Below, one piece after another: positions 45,600 through 59,568 of a stretch of DNA of 64,000 nt. The notes under the pieces are model-generated. The model was not told the DNA's origin. It worked only from the letters and a program-made list of their open reading frames with translations, and searched no databases. This DNA is from Dermatemys mawii (Eukaryota; Chordata; Testudines; Dermatemydidae). The position numbers were made by a program, and so were the translations under genes. Each line of letters starts with the position of its first letter. Position 1 is the stretch's first letter. Location of the stretch: NCBI GenBank assembly GCA_007922305.1, contig ML677335.1:42098949-42162948 (forward strand), read 5' to 3'.

Positions 45600-48500
45600 T
45601 AGGCTGAAGCAGACAGTGCAGGTGGGTTACAGTACAGTACTGTAACCTGTATGAATTTGAGTGAGGAGCCATTTCCACTGCTCAGAGTGCCTCAGAACAA
45701 GCCCAATTACCAGGCATTTGTGAAAGGAAGGGATGAATTTAACTCAGAACGAGCAGCAGTTCATTAAATAGCACAATCATCTGACACTCAGGACTAACTA
45801 GAACTGTTTACAAAATGCTTTCACACTTCAGCAAGGGAGAGCCTGGATATTTATGGCTTGTGGAGCATAAAGCAATCCTATAATAATGCCTCATCTTTAC
45901 CTAATCATTCCAAATTATTCACATGAAAGATCTTGTTTTTGCTCTTGGATTTTAATGAAGTTCCTGTTGACCCAATTTATTTCTGACTCTTCATGTATTA
46001 TCTAAAAGGAAATTTCAGAAGTTTCATCATTAGGAATAATACTTGTTTGGGGAGAAGCATGTTTTTGTGGTTTTTTTTTTAATTTGGTTTTCTCTTTCTT
46101 TCTTCCTTCCTTTTTGCTCTTAAGTCCTAGATTTAGCTAGCAATTTCCAGTGCTATAAGCTGAAGGAAAGTGATAAAACACATCAGACCGCAGTACACAA
46201 ATGAGAAAACACTTCAGATTAGTATGAATATAATTACATTTTTCTTGACAATGATTTTTTTTTAATTTTCTGATAAAAGTAAACAACTGACTGCGGGTGA
46301 GGTGAAGGAAGTGTCAAAAAACAACATTTAGACTTTAGTGAGATAATTAACTCAGCAATTAAACATATTTTGTATTCCACATTTGTCCTCTGTAGCACTT
46401 GGCATATGTGACATTTGTCTTTTATTCAAAATCTTGACACCTGACGTCTTTTCTGTCAGCAGGAATGGCAGCCAGTAAGAGTCCTATGTGAAGGCCCAAT
46501 TCTTGTATAACTCACCTTTAAAAGTGAATATTACTAACTATGGTTTTATAAAGCGGAAGCAAGTAAAAAAGGAAATAAAATGTTCAGCCAGGTCACTAGC
46601 AGAATTGGGAGGCATGCGATTTGTGCATAGTGGTCTGTTGTTTCCTTTTAGGAAATAGGTGACCCTCTCTGCTGCTTGTACTAAAGCAGGGATGTAGGGA
46701 AATACACCTTGTGCTCTGATCCCATTAGACACCACAGTGTTAGACTGGCTCAGTACATGACCTCCAAGGGACAATTACAATACTGTAGGAAGTAAGGCTA
46801 GTAATTTGCTGGCTTGCAGGCAGACAGTACTGAGCCAATGGTTCATTATAGTTTTAAGGGGCATTGTGTGATGGTGAACTTGCGGTCATTAAAAATCTCA
46901 TTGGCCTTTTAGCCAGAGTCGTCTAATTTCAGCATCCCTTGACGGTCCAGTATGATACCTGGACCAAAAAAGAGTGAGATGGAGATAGTGTCAAGGGAAA
47001 TTAGTTGGTAGTTACTTGGATACTGGAAAAAACATCTCCATCTTGAGTATCAGAAAAGACCAGAGCTTCTCAGGGAAAGGGAGATTATGTTTAAGCACGT
47101 GAGGCATTGCAGTAACTACAATGGTATTAAACGTGGATTTGCAGTTAGGGGTGTTTTTAACATTGTGTCAGCTGGCTGTGGGTAAACCTATAGCTCCAGT
47201 AGGGGAAAACTGTTAGTTAGCACAACTCCTCAAACTTATCATGGCCTGTTTTTGTTGTTTAAGTAAAGGCAACCCCAGAGGCCTCTTCTCAGGGGAGAAT
47301 TATTTCTGAGGAGCAGATAAAACCAAGTATGCTCCAGAGGATCCTGTTTTGAGCCACACTTTAAGATTGTGGGTTATGGTGCACAAGAAGAAAGGAAACC
47401 ATCTGCATTCAAAAGAGCACATTCAGTGGAGCACTGATAGAAATTGAGAGGCTGATCCTCAGCTGGTGTAAACTAAGTTAAATTACAGAGTTGGCAGTTA
47501 AGAAAAATCTTCTTGCATACAGAGCATGCATTGATCTGGAAAGCACTGGGATGCAATAAACACTGGACTTCAGGAGGCACTGTACAGTCTCTCTCTGTTT
47601 TTTTAAAAGAGTATAAACCCATTTTTAGGCTAGTGTGCATCCAGGGCACACCCCTCCCTAAGGCCAGATCACCTAAACTGTGCGTTGTGGGGACATATCT
47701 GACCATTTATGGAATCCAAAGGTTGCGCCAATAAATGTATAGTAGAGCCTCAAGTTACGAACACTTTGTAACTCTGAACAAAATATTATGGTTGATCTTT
47801 CCAAAGTTTACAGATGAACATTGACTTAATTCGGCTTTGAAATTTTACTGTGCTGAAGAAAAACGCTGCTTTTAACTTTGTTTTTTTAGTAGTTTATGTT
47901 TACCACAGCACTCTACTGTACTTGCTTTTTTCTTTTTTTGGTCTCTGCTGTTGTCTGATTGTACACTTACAGTTCCAGATCAGGTGTGTGGTTGACTGGT
48001 CAGTTTGTAACTCTGAGGTTCTACTGTATTATTTTGCTATCAGACACAAACATATGATTTGTGTATTTTTGTACCATCCTTGGTAGATAACATGAAATCA
48101 CTGGTCACCTACATTCTCCACCAACAAAAGAAGATCAGCTTTGTCTTTACTGTGCAGGACAGCAGCTGCAGCTGGCTGCTTTTGAAGCCCTCTAAGCCAC
48201 ACCTTGGGTACGCAGGTTATAGGTTTTTATACTACCTCCTTGAGTTAGAGCTTTACACACCAAGCACCCCTGCAGTTCCCTGGCCCAGCACAGTGATTGT
48301 AAATTACATTTTCAAGCAATGCAATTTCTAAAATAATTCCATCTCGTATAGTCCGACAGATAAATGGTGCCTTTGGAGTTATATCACACAATTCTCTATT
48401 GCACTTGTATTGGTCATTCCATTTATAACAGGCAGAGATTCCAATAGCCTTCATATCTGATAGGGCCATGTGATTGGTAAGAAACAACTTGCTCTGTAAA

Positions 48501-48760
48501 GTATATTCAGTTAGAGGGCCCTACCTCTGCTGTGGAGGTGACATCACTACAGTGGAAATAAAAAGTTATATACCAGCATTATAACAACTGCCTAAATGAC
48601 AGCTTAGGGATAGATGGGAGAATTTGGTGCATTCTCTGGAGGGTATGTTAATAACAAGATGGGTGTTGAAAATAGCCATCCTTAGTTTCCATTCCAATTG
48701 ATTTTAAAAACAGATTTTAGAGGGATTGCTACCCCTGCTCTTGAATCCCTCTGGCAATGT
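45600..48760. other. Intergenic stretch, nothing recognised
   Basis: A+T-rich sequence with poly-T runs near 46073, 46256 and 47879. No gene or clear transposon terminus was recognised. Confidence 0.5.
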
Positions 48761-48773
48761 TTGTTGGTTTACA

Positions 48774-49338
48774 AGAATCAGAGGGGGAGCCGTGTTAGTC
48801 TGGAATTGCAGAAGTGACAAAGAGTCCTGTGGCACCTTAAAGACTAACTAAAGTATTAGAGCATAAGCTTTCGTGGGCTAATACCCACTTCGTCGGATGC
48901 ACGCAGTGGAAGTATCCAGGGGCAGGTATAAATAGGTAGGCAATAAAGGTCAGCATTTTGCAGCAAAAAAACTTTAAGACCAGACTGCAAAGAGAAATTG
49001 CAGAGTTGCAATTCATTTGCAAATTTGACACAATCAGTTTGGGACTGAATAGAGATTTTGAATGGCTAGCTAACTACAAGAACAGTTTCTCTTCTCTCGC
49101 TGTTCACACCTCCAGTTCAGCTGCTAGAGGAATACCCCACCCTCCCTGATTAGAGATAACAGCTGGTATAGCCTCATTGGACCCACCCTGTTATCTTTAA
49201 CCTGGTTCTTGCCTACCTATTTATACCTGCCCCTGGATACTTCCACTGCGTGCATCCGACAAAGTGGGTATTAGCCCACGAAAGCTTATGCTCTAATACT
49301 TTAGTTAGTCTTTAAGGTGCCACAGGACTCTTTGTCAC
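48774..49338. mobile_element. Penelope-type terminal element with near-perfect 130-bp inverted repeats
   Basis: A 565-bp insertion flanked by an exact 12-bp duplication TGTTGGTTTACA (48762-48773, 49339-49350). Its arms, 48814-48943 and 49209-49338, are inverted copies differing at one of 130 positions (CTTCGTCGG against CTTTGTCGG). The outer left piece holds GCCGTGTTAGTCTGG. Each arm carries TATTAGCCCACGAAAGCTTATGC, the signature shared with 3' ends of turtle Penelope elements. No intact protein is encoded. Low divergence between arms suggests a young insertion. Confidence 0.85.
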
Positions 49339-49849
49339 TGTTGGTTTACAGTTGCATTTATCTGTTTTTAATGTTTCTTTCTCCACTGTTGCTGTCTGAA
49401 ACCCCATAGGAACCAAAAACTCAGTGACTATATAGGAAAAACAGTGGCATTCACTCTCCACAAAGTGTAGTAAATGCACAAAGTAATATATTCAATATAT
49501 AAGATTTCTCTGAATAATCTTTTTCATAAAATTCCATGTTACTTGTTACAATAGTAGGTAAATACTGTTCAGAGTGAAGTGTGCTTTTTTTCAAGCTGTG
49601 TCCCTTTTAAGCATTCCACCAGATGTTGTTTTTATTTCACCGCAGCCATACAGAATTTCTTTTTGGGAAAAATTCTGCACTTCGTGGGTTGCAGGGTTAA
49701 GTCAGTACACAATTTGGCCTTTTCAATTTAATTAATTTAGTGACTCTTCCATGCATTTATACTGAACCAATCCCTTGGGATGTTTAGAACTATCTTAGCG
49801 GGTGTTTCTTTACAGCCTTTAATAAGAAGATCTTAAAGTGCTTTAGAGG

Positions 49850-49985
49850 GCACTAAGAGATAAGTAGTAGTATCCAACTTTTGGAGATAGGGAAACTGAG
49901 TCACAGAGGGGTGAAGCATTTTGCCAAAGTGTGTACAGCAGTCCATCGCAAAGCTGGGAATGGAAGCCAGGCATGATTGATTCCC
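49850..49985 (-). repeat. MIR-type SINE fragment, inverted
   Basis: GATAGGGAAACTGAGTCACAG and AAAGCTGGGAATGGAAGCCAGG are the complement of the MIR body. Confidence 0.7.
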
Positions 49986-49989
49986 AGCC

Positions 49990-52900
49990 CTGATTTGATC
50001 AGGTCGATAGCAGACTGAACTTTGGAGATGATTTGCCTGCCAAGCTGTAGTACATTTCTGATTTGTAGGTGTCTGGTCTGACTTGGGTTCATTTTTAATG
50101 TTTCATTTTCTTTTTAGGGAACCAAACTTTCAGCGGGTTTGGCAGCTGATGGCTATTAACTGTCACACTCCAATAACCAGTGGATAGTTAGAACAGTATT
50201 AAATATTTGGACTGTATAGCAGGGCTATACTTCATCTCAGCACACAGGAATCTCATGCTCCAATCACACTGAAAGGAAACCTACCTTTCTGCTATTCAGA
50301 TCTATCCGTCCATCTCTCTTCCCATCCTGTCATTAGGCATGCAAGGCCTTTCAAGGCCATTGACACAAACAAGAGCTTTCCCTTTATGCCAACTCTGGTG
50401 AGACCTGACAAAAATAGGACACAAAAGACTTGCTGCTTTTTAAAAGTATGCGTTTGGTTTTCATTTTGTAATGAGCTTGGTTATTACATGTTTTGATCAG
50501 AGAATATTTTTCCTCCAGCTCTGAATCCCTGACATGCAATGTTACTTTGTGCATCTAATAGGAACAGGGTCTCTGTAATATTTACTGTTATGAATACAGA
50601 ATTAACTCTACTGGTGCAGTGTTTTTTAGCTACAGACTAATGTCCACTTTTTGTGGCCCTCAGGGTTAGCTTTGTTTTAAACACAGATTTTCAGCATTTT
50701 AACTCTCATTTTTGTTCTAATATTTTAAAAAAGATACTGCATAAGGGGCACCCCAAAGTCTGCATTTAAAAAGCAGAATTTTTGTTGGCCTCTGCAGGAA
50801 ATATTTAAAGCATAAAATGAATGATATTAGCCATAGAAGTCAGTTAGCATTCTTTTTAGATTAACAATAATGCTCAGAGATGCCTTTGCAAAGGATTAGA
50901 CCAAGAGGAAGATGCTTAGGCACTAACCTCTGAGTCATTTGGTTGCTGAACTAGTCACAATAGAAACAACTATCTCAAAAGGTCTTAAGTGTGAGAATTA
51001 TCTCCAGGAAGTGCACAGTGAGTTAGAGAGATATAAAACAATAGGCTCCTGCCTTAATACACGCAGTTAGCACTGTACATGTTCATTTTCCATTTAATCT
51101 AGGTAAAACGCTCAGACAGTAGCAGTTAGTACCCAAATTAAGATACTCTTTCCCTTTGATCTTTTGTAAAGACTAATGAATTGTATAATCTCTAATACCT
51201 CTGAAATCCGTGGGGTTACAGGGAAGTATTCCTACCTTTCTCATGCCTGTCTCAATTCACTACATGGGAGCTGTATTTAACAACAGGCCAATCACATGAT
51301 CACTGAAAAGGAACAGCACAAGAATCCATAATCCTCATGCTTGTGAGCACTGATTGCTATAAATCCTTTGCAGGATGATTTCCTTTAAATCCCCAATATG
51401 TCATCACACTTTTAATTAACATTTCTCTGCTAAAACTGTGCTAAGACACTCTAAATTAAACATTGTTCCCAAACTTGTCACATTTCAATAGCTTGTATTT
51501 CTATTGTAATTTCCAGTTAGGATATTTGATGATGAAGCTTTGTTCTTCCCACCTTCCCCAAAGCCAGGTGTAACAATTAACACTAAACTCTCTTTAAAAA
51601 TATATAGGGCACATAGCTGCTACAAGAGAAAGCAATTACAACTATAAAAGGCAAGTCAGGGAAAAGATACAATGAATGAATGATATTGCCAATACTATTG
51701 TACTCAAGGGTGTACCACTTTATACATTGTGGATACTGGGATATAGAGGGGTGAAGTGGCTTGTCCAAGGTCACATGATGAATCAATGGCTGAGATGGAA
51801 ACAGGACCCAGGTAGCCTCATTCCCAGTCCTACTCCCAAACCACTGGAGTACATGGATTATGCTGCCTCTCTGAATAATGGGCCATTGAGGTCAATGGCA
51901 TAACTCCCATTAACTTCAATGGTATCAGTTAAAGCCCACAGTGTGTAATGTTGGGTAAAATTATTCCCTGCTCTGATTCAACCCTTACTGCAGTCAGTGG
52001 GAGTTTTAGCTAGGTAAGCATTGAGGCCAATGGTCAATAAGTGGTGCATTTCAAAGGGGTACCCCCCTGACACTGTCCTGATCTGAGGACTCAGGCTTTG
52101 AATGATGGTTCAAGTTCAGAGTCAGATTCACCTGAGAGCTGGGATTTCAGACAGTTGCACATGTCAGACCTTAACAAGTCTTTGATAGCATGTTTTTCAG
52201 GAAGCCCATTCTAACATGGAGATAGTCAGTAGATGACAAAATGGAGAAAAAGAATACTTATGGAGACAGGCCAGGGGTGGCACGAATAACCATTATATGG
52301 ACAAAAATCTTCCAGCAGAGGTAAGCAAAAAAAGGAAACAGATGCTGAAAGGAATTCAGCTGACAGTACCTTTGGAAGTTACTTAGCATACCTTGGCAAT
52401 CTATGTCTAAGTATTCATGCATCGTCCTATGATTTCCAAATACTGAGGAACTAAGGAATGGATAAACGTACTGGGTCAGATTCTGATGATGGAGTTGGCT
52501 TTGGTTTCATTGGTTGAAGCTAGTCTCGTTAGCTCGATTGACACAAATAGCTAAAGTGTCAACAGTCCAAGCTTTCACAGTATCTCAGTGTCAGAACTGG
52601 GAATAGAACCTAAGACCCCAACTCCTCTGCTCTTCATACTAAAATGAAGAAACTCACCCGCTATATATATGAAATGTAAAATATTTCCCATATCCCGTGG
52701 ATCTTAATAGACCAGACCTCTTTCACCATGGAAACAGAATTGAAACTGAATGTAATTAAAATGAAATGGGGAGCATATCCATTGTAAATTCTATTGTTTT
52801 AAATCAATCATAACTCTTTGGGTGGAACAGGGATAACATGGAATGAAGGTGTTACAGAAGGGAATGGAGCATGTCACTGCGTGCTAAGTAATAGCAATGT

Positions 52901-53780
52901 CAGATTTAACCATTTTCCCAACTGCCACCCAAATTCCTGGTTACAAGATGATATCTGTGTTAACCTACACAGCAACAAGGTACTCTTATTCCAGAATGAG
53001 TGTCTCCCCTCATGGAGTTATTTAGGGATAGTGCCACAGGTAGACAAGCCCCGAGGTGTGAAATCTGCTGAGTTAACAGTGGAAGATTAGAAACTGTGAA
53101 GTCAGAAGGTGTCTATTGTAAATCCAATTAGTTGTATTAACTAACAGAACTGAAAAGGGTCTGACTCTACCCAGTCCATTTCTTAAGCCTCACTAAATCC
53201 TTTAAGGATAGATGGTGCTCATCTGGCACCTGCTCACTGGGGACGGTGGAGTCACATGATTGAGCAGGGTGCTTTGGGAAGTACTGCACCACCTGGAGCT
53301 CCCTGGTATGTAGGTAGAAGTGCACTCTGTACCATTTGTTTCGAAGGTGCAGCCAACCAGCTCCCTTAGTCCCTGCACAGGATCCTGGTCTTAGCTCCTC
53401 CCCGCTCTCTTTGGGGTGTGTAGCATCCCAGCATGTGCTAGCAGAGAGTAGTCTCTGGGCTCAGGAGAATGCAAAACTGCATCTGTCCATGATGCCCTTT
53501 GGTGGTTCATTGAACCTTAGCTACTAACTTCTCATCTCTTCTGTGGTGAAAACACTACACTGATGAGAAAATGCATAACCACTTCCTTCCTTAATGCTGA
53601 GCACACGCCTGAGATGAACTCTGTGTCAGCCTGGACACTTCAAGTTGCAAATAAAATCTCAAACTCCATCATATAATGTGGATTGAGCACCTGCTTCCTG
53701 GCCCCTGGTTGAATAAGATCTGTGCAGGAAGGTTGGACGTACACTGCACTACTCTCACTGTGCTCTTGGCAACAAAAGGC
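49990..53780. other. Intergenic DNA downstream of ADK
   Basis: Holds the MIR pieces at 51.7 and 52.6 kb and short AATGGGAGT-type palindromic repeat fragments near 51880-52035. No gene recognised. Confidence 0.5.
51725..51850 (-). repeat. MIR-type SINE fragment, inverted
   Basis: GAAGTGGCTTGTCCAAGGTCAC, then GATGGAAACAGGACCCAGG, the complement of the MIR body. A shorter related piece (CAGAACTGGGAATAGAACC) is at about 52590-52640. Confidence 0.7.
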
Positions 53781-53784
53781 CAAG

Positions 53785-54849
53785 GAATTACCGTATGACG
53801 ATTTTTTATTCATCAGTATCAAATTACATAGCAAAGTAATGAAGGCAAGTGTCAGACAGTCTCTTTTGAATACTGTAATACAAATAAAATCTGGCATATT
53901 GTTTAATTATCCAAAGTAAATTACAGGTTTAAAAGTGTGCGTTTAAGAGATTCCATTTGGCATATCCTGACAAGACATCCTGCATAAATATTTCTGTACC
54001 TCATTTTCACTATGTGTTTGTATCTTAATTAAATACAGCCTTTAAAAAGCTTACACTGAGGAGACAGATATAAAATGTACAGCTAGATCCTATCATGAGA
54101 TCATGTCTCTGCCTCGAAAGCACTGAGGGTGCCTGTCTTACTGGCCAGTCTGATAGATGCAAATGAATTTACAAATTAAGGGTCAGATCCTGCTCAGAAA
54201 TACTGCCTGACCCAAACCCACAAACATCAATGGAAAGACTGTTAATAATGGACTTTGGATGAGGCCTTTTAATTACTGACAAAACTTAACTGGGAGCAGG
54301 ACAGAGCCCTCCGGGCGAGATCTTGCATGTTATACTTACACAAGTAGATCCCTTGGGCCTGATTCTCTTCAAACTTACACTACTTTTAACACTGGACAAA
54401 CACCATTGATTTAGGAAGAGTTATTATTGATTTGCACCACTGTGAGATGAATGTCAGGCCTGCTGATTTTACACATGAATAAGATGAGCAGATTTGGCCA
54501 TGGTGAAACACAAACTAGATGTTTCAGTAGAAGTGTTTTAACAGAGTTAAACAGCTGTGACATCTACTTGAGACTTCCCTTATAACCTGTGTAAATAATA
54601 AAACTTTTCCACATTGATGAGAGAATAAGATTCACATAGCACTGTAATCCCTAAATTAAGACTAGTGAGACATTATGGTGTATGAATAGGAAAATACCAT
54701 AGCAATGTATGTTTTATAGCATAAAATGAACAGAAGTACAGAAGCCTTGATGCAGGTAATTGGGAGGGTGAGGAAGGGGAAGTAGGAAATATTTAGGCAG
54801 CAATCCCATAAACATAAGAGTTTCTCTTGATCCCTTCGATTCATTGGTA
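53785..54849 (-). other. ADK: Probable ADK 3'UTR
   Basis: Sequence from the ADK stop codon down to the best minus-strand polyadenylation signal. Length of about 1.06 kb is reasonable for this gene. A nearer ATTAAA (54273-54268) could give a shorter form. Confidence 0.5.
53805..53810 (-). terminator. Candidate ADK polyadenylation signal AATAAA
   Basis: AATAAA on the minus strand 1.04 kb after the stop, followed by a G/T-rich stretch (GGCCTTTTGTTGCC) within 30-40 nt. Chosen by motif and distance only. Confidence 0.45.
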
Positions 54850-55029
<180 letters not shown>

Positions 55030-57835
55030 TCATATACTCTCTAATTTGGCAAAGCACTTAACATATGCCTAATTCTAAGCATATTCGTAGTCCCACTGAA
55101 GTTAAATTTAAACTCAGGACCATGCTTAAGTAACTTGCTGAATTGGGGCCTTACTTACTATTTTTATTTAAAGCTTCCACCTGGTGGCTTCAAGCAAATG
55201 GTATAACTATCAAGGTTGTTTTTTTATTAGTGACTTCAAACAAAAAGGATCACACTCTCTCCCTAGTTCTCTTCTTTCAGAGGGAGCTGCTGGTACCTCT
55301 AATCCCATTTCAAAAAGTAGAAGCAACCCTTCATGTTGGAGAGTGTTTCTGCTTTTCATATCGGCTACATTTACAAGCCCACCAACTTACCTCTGGACAA
55401 TGTGTTCCTTTTGAGAAAGCAAACTGCTTAAGAGCATAAATGTTCATTTTATTCATAGATGTAGGTGTCCAGAGCAAAATCAAATGAGAAATTTTAAACT
55501 GATCAGAAAATTCAGATGGCAACTGTTTTTCCCTACTCATTAGGGAAAGAGGAATCACAATTTTAAAAACTGGGTGCCTTAAATTGAACTCTGAAGTTCA
55601 AACATAGGCATTTAAATAAATGGCCCCATTTTCCAGAATATTGACCAGTCAGCACTTTTGAAAAATCAGGACACTTATCTCGCTACCAAGGGCTACCAAC
55701 AACCACTGCCTACAAAATCTGAAAGCAACAGGAATTCGGCACGTTTGAAAATCAGGTCCACCTGTTTAAAGTGCCTCTATATGGACTCAAATGCCTAATT
55801 TTCATCTCTTTGGCTGGGGTTTTTCAAAAGAACCTAAAAGAGCTAGGCACCAGTGGGAGTTAGGTGAATAACTCCCTTAAATCCTTCAAAAATCCCAGCT
55901 TCATTTTGGAAACTCTTGTTCTTGATCTGCATATATGCATCTGCACAAAGCATGGTTAACAGATTGACAATACTTACTGCAGACAGGAAATAAAATACAT
56001 TTGAGAACTAGAGTTCAACATGGCTTGAAATGGGAAGAAATAAAGAAAATAATTAATCAGAACCAACCCCACCATATTTGGTAAACATTTTCTACTCTTA
56101 CCAAGTAGTTTAACGTTTTTTAAACGCCTCTCAGATATCACAGGTTGGGTTCTCCCTTTCCCATCCAACTACAGGAGCAAAACCACCCTCAGCCTCACCC
56201 TCACCCTCAGAATTAAGGTAAGCCCAAACATATTTTGTAAGGCTTTCACCCATCCTTTTATTCTTGACCTCCATTTTCACCCTTTAAAGTCCCCATGTCA
56301 CGTTCTGGCTGCCTTTATGTTTTAACAGTGCAAGATAAGTCTCAAATCATATCTCATAAAAGTAGCTCAAATCTACCATCTACTGACTTATCAGAAATTC
56401 TGGTTCAAAGAGAATGACACATTCCACTAGTTCTCTTTTGACAGAACCCTATATGTTTTCTATATTCAGCTTGGTTACTATTAAAATAAACTACCTACAT
56501 TTTATTGCAATACTGTAAAGCTCTCCATTAAATTAGCTTGTATGCTTAGTGGAACCCTTCCTGGATGCACAGGGAATGTCAGTCACTATATCTGAACAGC
56601 CCAGGAGGCATGAGCTTGCCAGTAAGTTACTGGGTGGTTAAAACTTGAGTGCTAGTGTGTTCATATGTAAAATTAAGCAATTAAGAATGTCCATTTCTAA
56701 ATCAGTAAGTCTAAGAAATGTATTGTGCAAGCCTTGAAAAACACATACAACTCTCAGCTTTGTAAAGAGCGAGAATCCAGAAAGGACTTTATATAAAAAA
56801 GAAAATCATGCTCTTTGTTCAAGGTCAGTACGCTGAATATTTATGAAAATAAGGAAATTAAGGTATGTGAAGGATCTTAAGAAATTAAATATCATTTAAC
56901 ATGTACTACCTCTATGGCCTGACTGCCTTTCAGCTTACCACAGTTTTAGACCAGTGTATTTCCACTGACTTCAAGTAACTGAGAGCAGATTCAAGGTCCT
57001 AATTCAACTGCTACTTGTGTAACCTGTAGAATCTGCTGTGTAAAGTTTGCCCCAGATCAATATCTAATCTTGAAATTTCTTTTAAAAATTATTTATTTTT
57101 ATAGGATTGACAAAGGAGAATGTAGCAGCATCAGAAGTAATATCACATCAAGTAATAATGCAAACACATAAATCACAAGCATATAAGTATAGCACATACT
57201 AAACATAGGCAGTTAGCAAAGTAGGCCCTAGGGAAACACCAGAAAGCACTCTTGGTTTAGTAGAAAAACAAAGAACGCAGTCAGGCAGACTGCTTTAGCT
57301 GCAGAATGGCCTTTTAAGTATACTCAATAAAAGGCAATCAAATTCAAATTCTGGGTTTGAGTTCTCCAGTGTGAAGCATTCTGTAGTGCAATACTGTGGG
57401 ACCTATCCAGTGCTCCTGTCCTAGAAAAAGAAGTGCAAGAACACACTTCCGGTACGTGATAGTACTGGAACGCCATTAGTTCCTCCAAAAAGTGCCAGCA
57501 CAGCATTCCGGGGCATTCCAGCATGACTCCAGCCTTGGCCCGTATCCTCAGACTCACTCCATCCCCTGTGTACTGACTATGTGTCACTTGCTCTTAGTCC
57601 CACACGGGTATAATGGGCATGGCTATCCTTCTGTGATCCTGGGTCATGGGGCTGGCCTCTAAGGTGCTAGCAGCTATGCTAACTTATGCCAGGACAGAGC
57701 CAGTTTCTTGGCTGCCCTCATGAGCAGTGCAGCCTGAAGGTGGCACAACTCCTTAATCAAGAGAAGCTCAGCTAGTCCTGAGAATCTGGCCTTGTATTGT
57801 CTGTCAAATCAGTCTTAGGGATATAATGCCTCTTT

Positions 57836-58120
57836 GGGCTTGTCTTCACTAGAGCGGGGAGGGATCGATCTTGTGGTGATCGATTTATCACGTCTCATCA
57901 AGACGCGATAAATCGATCCCCAGCGATGCCCCCGTCGACTCCGGAACTCCAGCTCGCCAAACGGCGCAATCTGGAGTCGACGGGGGAGCACGCCACTGCC
58001 CGCCGCTGCCGTGAGGACGGCAGGTAAGTCGGCTGTAGATACGCCGATTTCAGCTACGTTATTAACATAGCTGAAATTGCTTATCTACAGCCGATCCCCC
58101 CTGCTAGTGAAGACCAGCCC
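57836..58120. mobile_element. 285-bp MITE with nested palindromes in the ADK intron
   Basis: Ends GGGCTTGTCTTCACTAG and CTAGTGAAGACCAGCCC are inverted, flanked by TTT on each side. Further inverted pairs lie inside: GATCGATTTATC / GATAAATCGATC, CCCCCGTCGACTCC / GGAGTCGACGGGGG, and CGGCTGTAGAT / ATCTACAGCCG with ATTTCAGCTA / TAGCTGAAAT. Its many intact CpGs contrast with the CpG-poor flanks and suggest youth. Harbinger-type is likely; the flanking triplet is TTT rather than TTA. Confidence 0.8.
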
Positions 58121-58169
58121 TTTGTCTAAATATTGCTTAGACTTATTTTCTAATTGCAGATGATAGGCA

Positions 58170-58640
58170 TGGGTATTAGGGATGTTGGGGGTGCTGCAGC
58201 ACCCTCAAGTTTTATGTGGGGCCACTGGCCCCATTCCCAGGGCTCCACTTCCCAGTCGCTTGCTCTGTACCTGGGGCCCCACTCCCAGCTCTCCGCTCAG
58301 GATTCCGCTTCCTGACTACTAGCCACAGCCCCTGGCCCGGTGCCTGGGGCCCCACAGCCAGCCCCACCTCCCATTCACATGCCTCTGCTCCCAGGGCTCC
58401 ACTCTCGGGGCCCCACATGTGGGGCTCCAGCTGCTGGCCCCTGCCCGGAGCCCTGCTCTGGCCCCACCCCTACCCCCAGCTGTGGCCACAGCCTCAGCCT
58501 CCATTACCTCTGTCCGGGTTCCCTGCTCCCGGAGACACAGTCCTGCTCTCAGCCTCAGCTTTTGGGGGAGGGGAGAGGCTTGGACAGGAGTAACGGGCAT
58601 GGACTTTCAGTACCCCCACTATTAAAAATGTTCCGCTGTT
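58170..58640. repeat. GC-rich interspersed repeat with tandem filling
   Basis: Begins GTTGGGGGTGCTGCAGCACCC and ends CAGTACCCCCACTATTAAAAATG, the termini of the family seen at 28538-28660. The interior repeats GGGGCCCCAC-type units. This explains several long G+C-rich open frames on both strands. Confidence 0.6.
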
Positions 58641-59568
58641 GCTGTGCAGATGATGTTGCCAGTAGCATTTTTCCAGAGTCCAAACACATGGATACATCAC
58701 AAGCTTTAATACAAACCTCTGGTGGCCAGAGTGTTGGGGGAGGAACCAGAGTCAAGGCCCCACTCATTGCCTGCCTTTGCTCTCCCCCTTCTGTTTGGAG
58801 TGTGTGGGGAGGAGGTCGGAGTAGCAGATCCATGCTGACTGCTCTGCCTTCCAAACTATAACCAGTGATCTGGTAGCTATGCAGGGGAGTAAGAGGTGCC
58901 TTTTCCCCTGCACTCCTCCTTCCCCTCAACACACCCACACACACGTTGAACAAGAAACAGTCTTGCCCTTATTCATTACAACAATTCAGTTGGAACTGTG
59001 TTCAGTAAAATGGTGTTTGAAAAACCAAATGTTGTACCTTACAAGGGTATAAAACAAAACAAAGATGTACAAATTCCCAGCCAATGGAAATGGTTATGGG
59101 AAAACATCAACAGCTATTATCAGCCCAATTTTATTTCCTAAAGAGAACTGCAGGGCTTCTGTCTACCCAGGAGCTAAAATGCAGTTTGGCTCTGAAAAGT
59201 GTCTCTGGTATCACTGAGTAGTATCTTTATTGTCTCTCAATGATTTCCATGCTGTCTGTACTCAGTTTTACAAGTATTAAGACAGTTTTTCTAACTGCCA
59301 GCCCAGAAGATCAACATGGGATATGAAAGTTAAGTTGGTTTCTTTCCTCCTGGCACATCATCATCAGACATAAAGCTTCTGCAGCCAAATCAGGCTCTCA
59401 ATGGAAACAGCATAATATTATTGTGTACCATTTATGCCCTCAGTGACACCCATCTATCAAACTGAAGGTCAGCTATTCTAAACAGAAACATTTTGGATTA
59501 AAGGTATCATCTATGGGTTAAAGTATAGGTTTATAGTTAACTTTTAAACCTAAAAGTAAGATATAGGT

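Noticed and set aside
55143..55439. Plus-strand frame of 98 codons near the ADK exon
   Set aside because: Lies in the ADK intron on the opposite strand and reads as chance sequence with no recognised motif.
58216..58861. Overlapping open frames of 125-173 codons in the ADK intron
   Set aside because: They coincide with a GC-rich interspersed repeat and its flank, and are intronic with no splice support.
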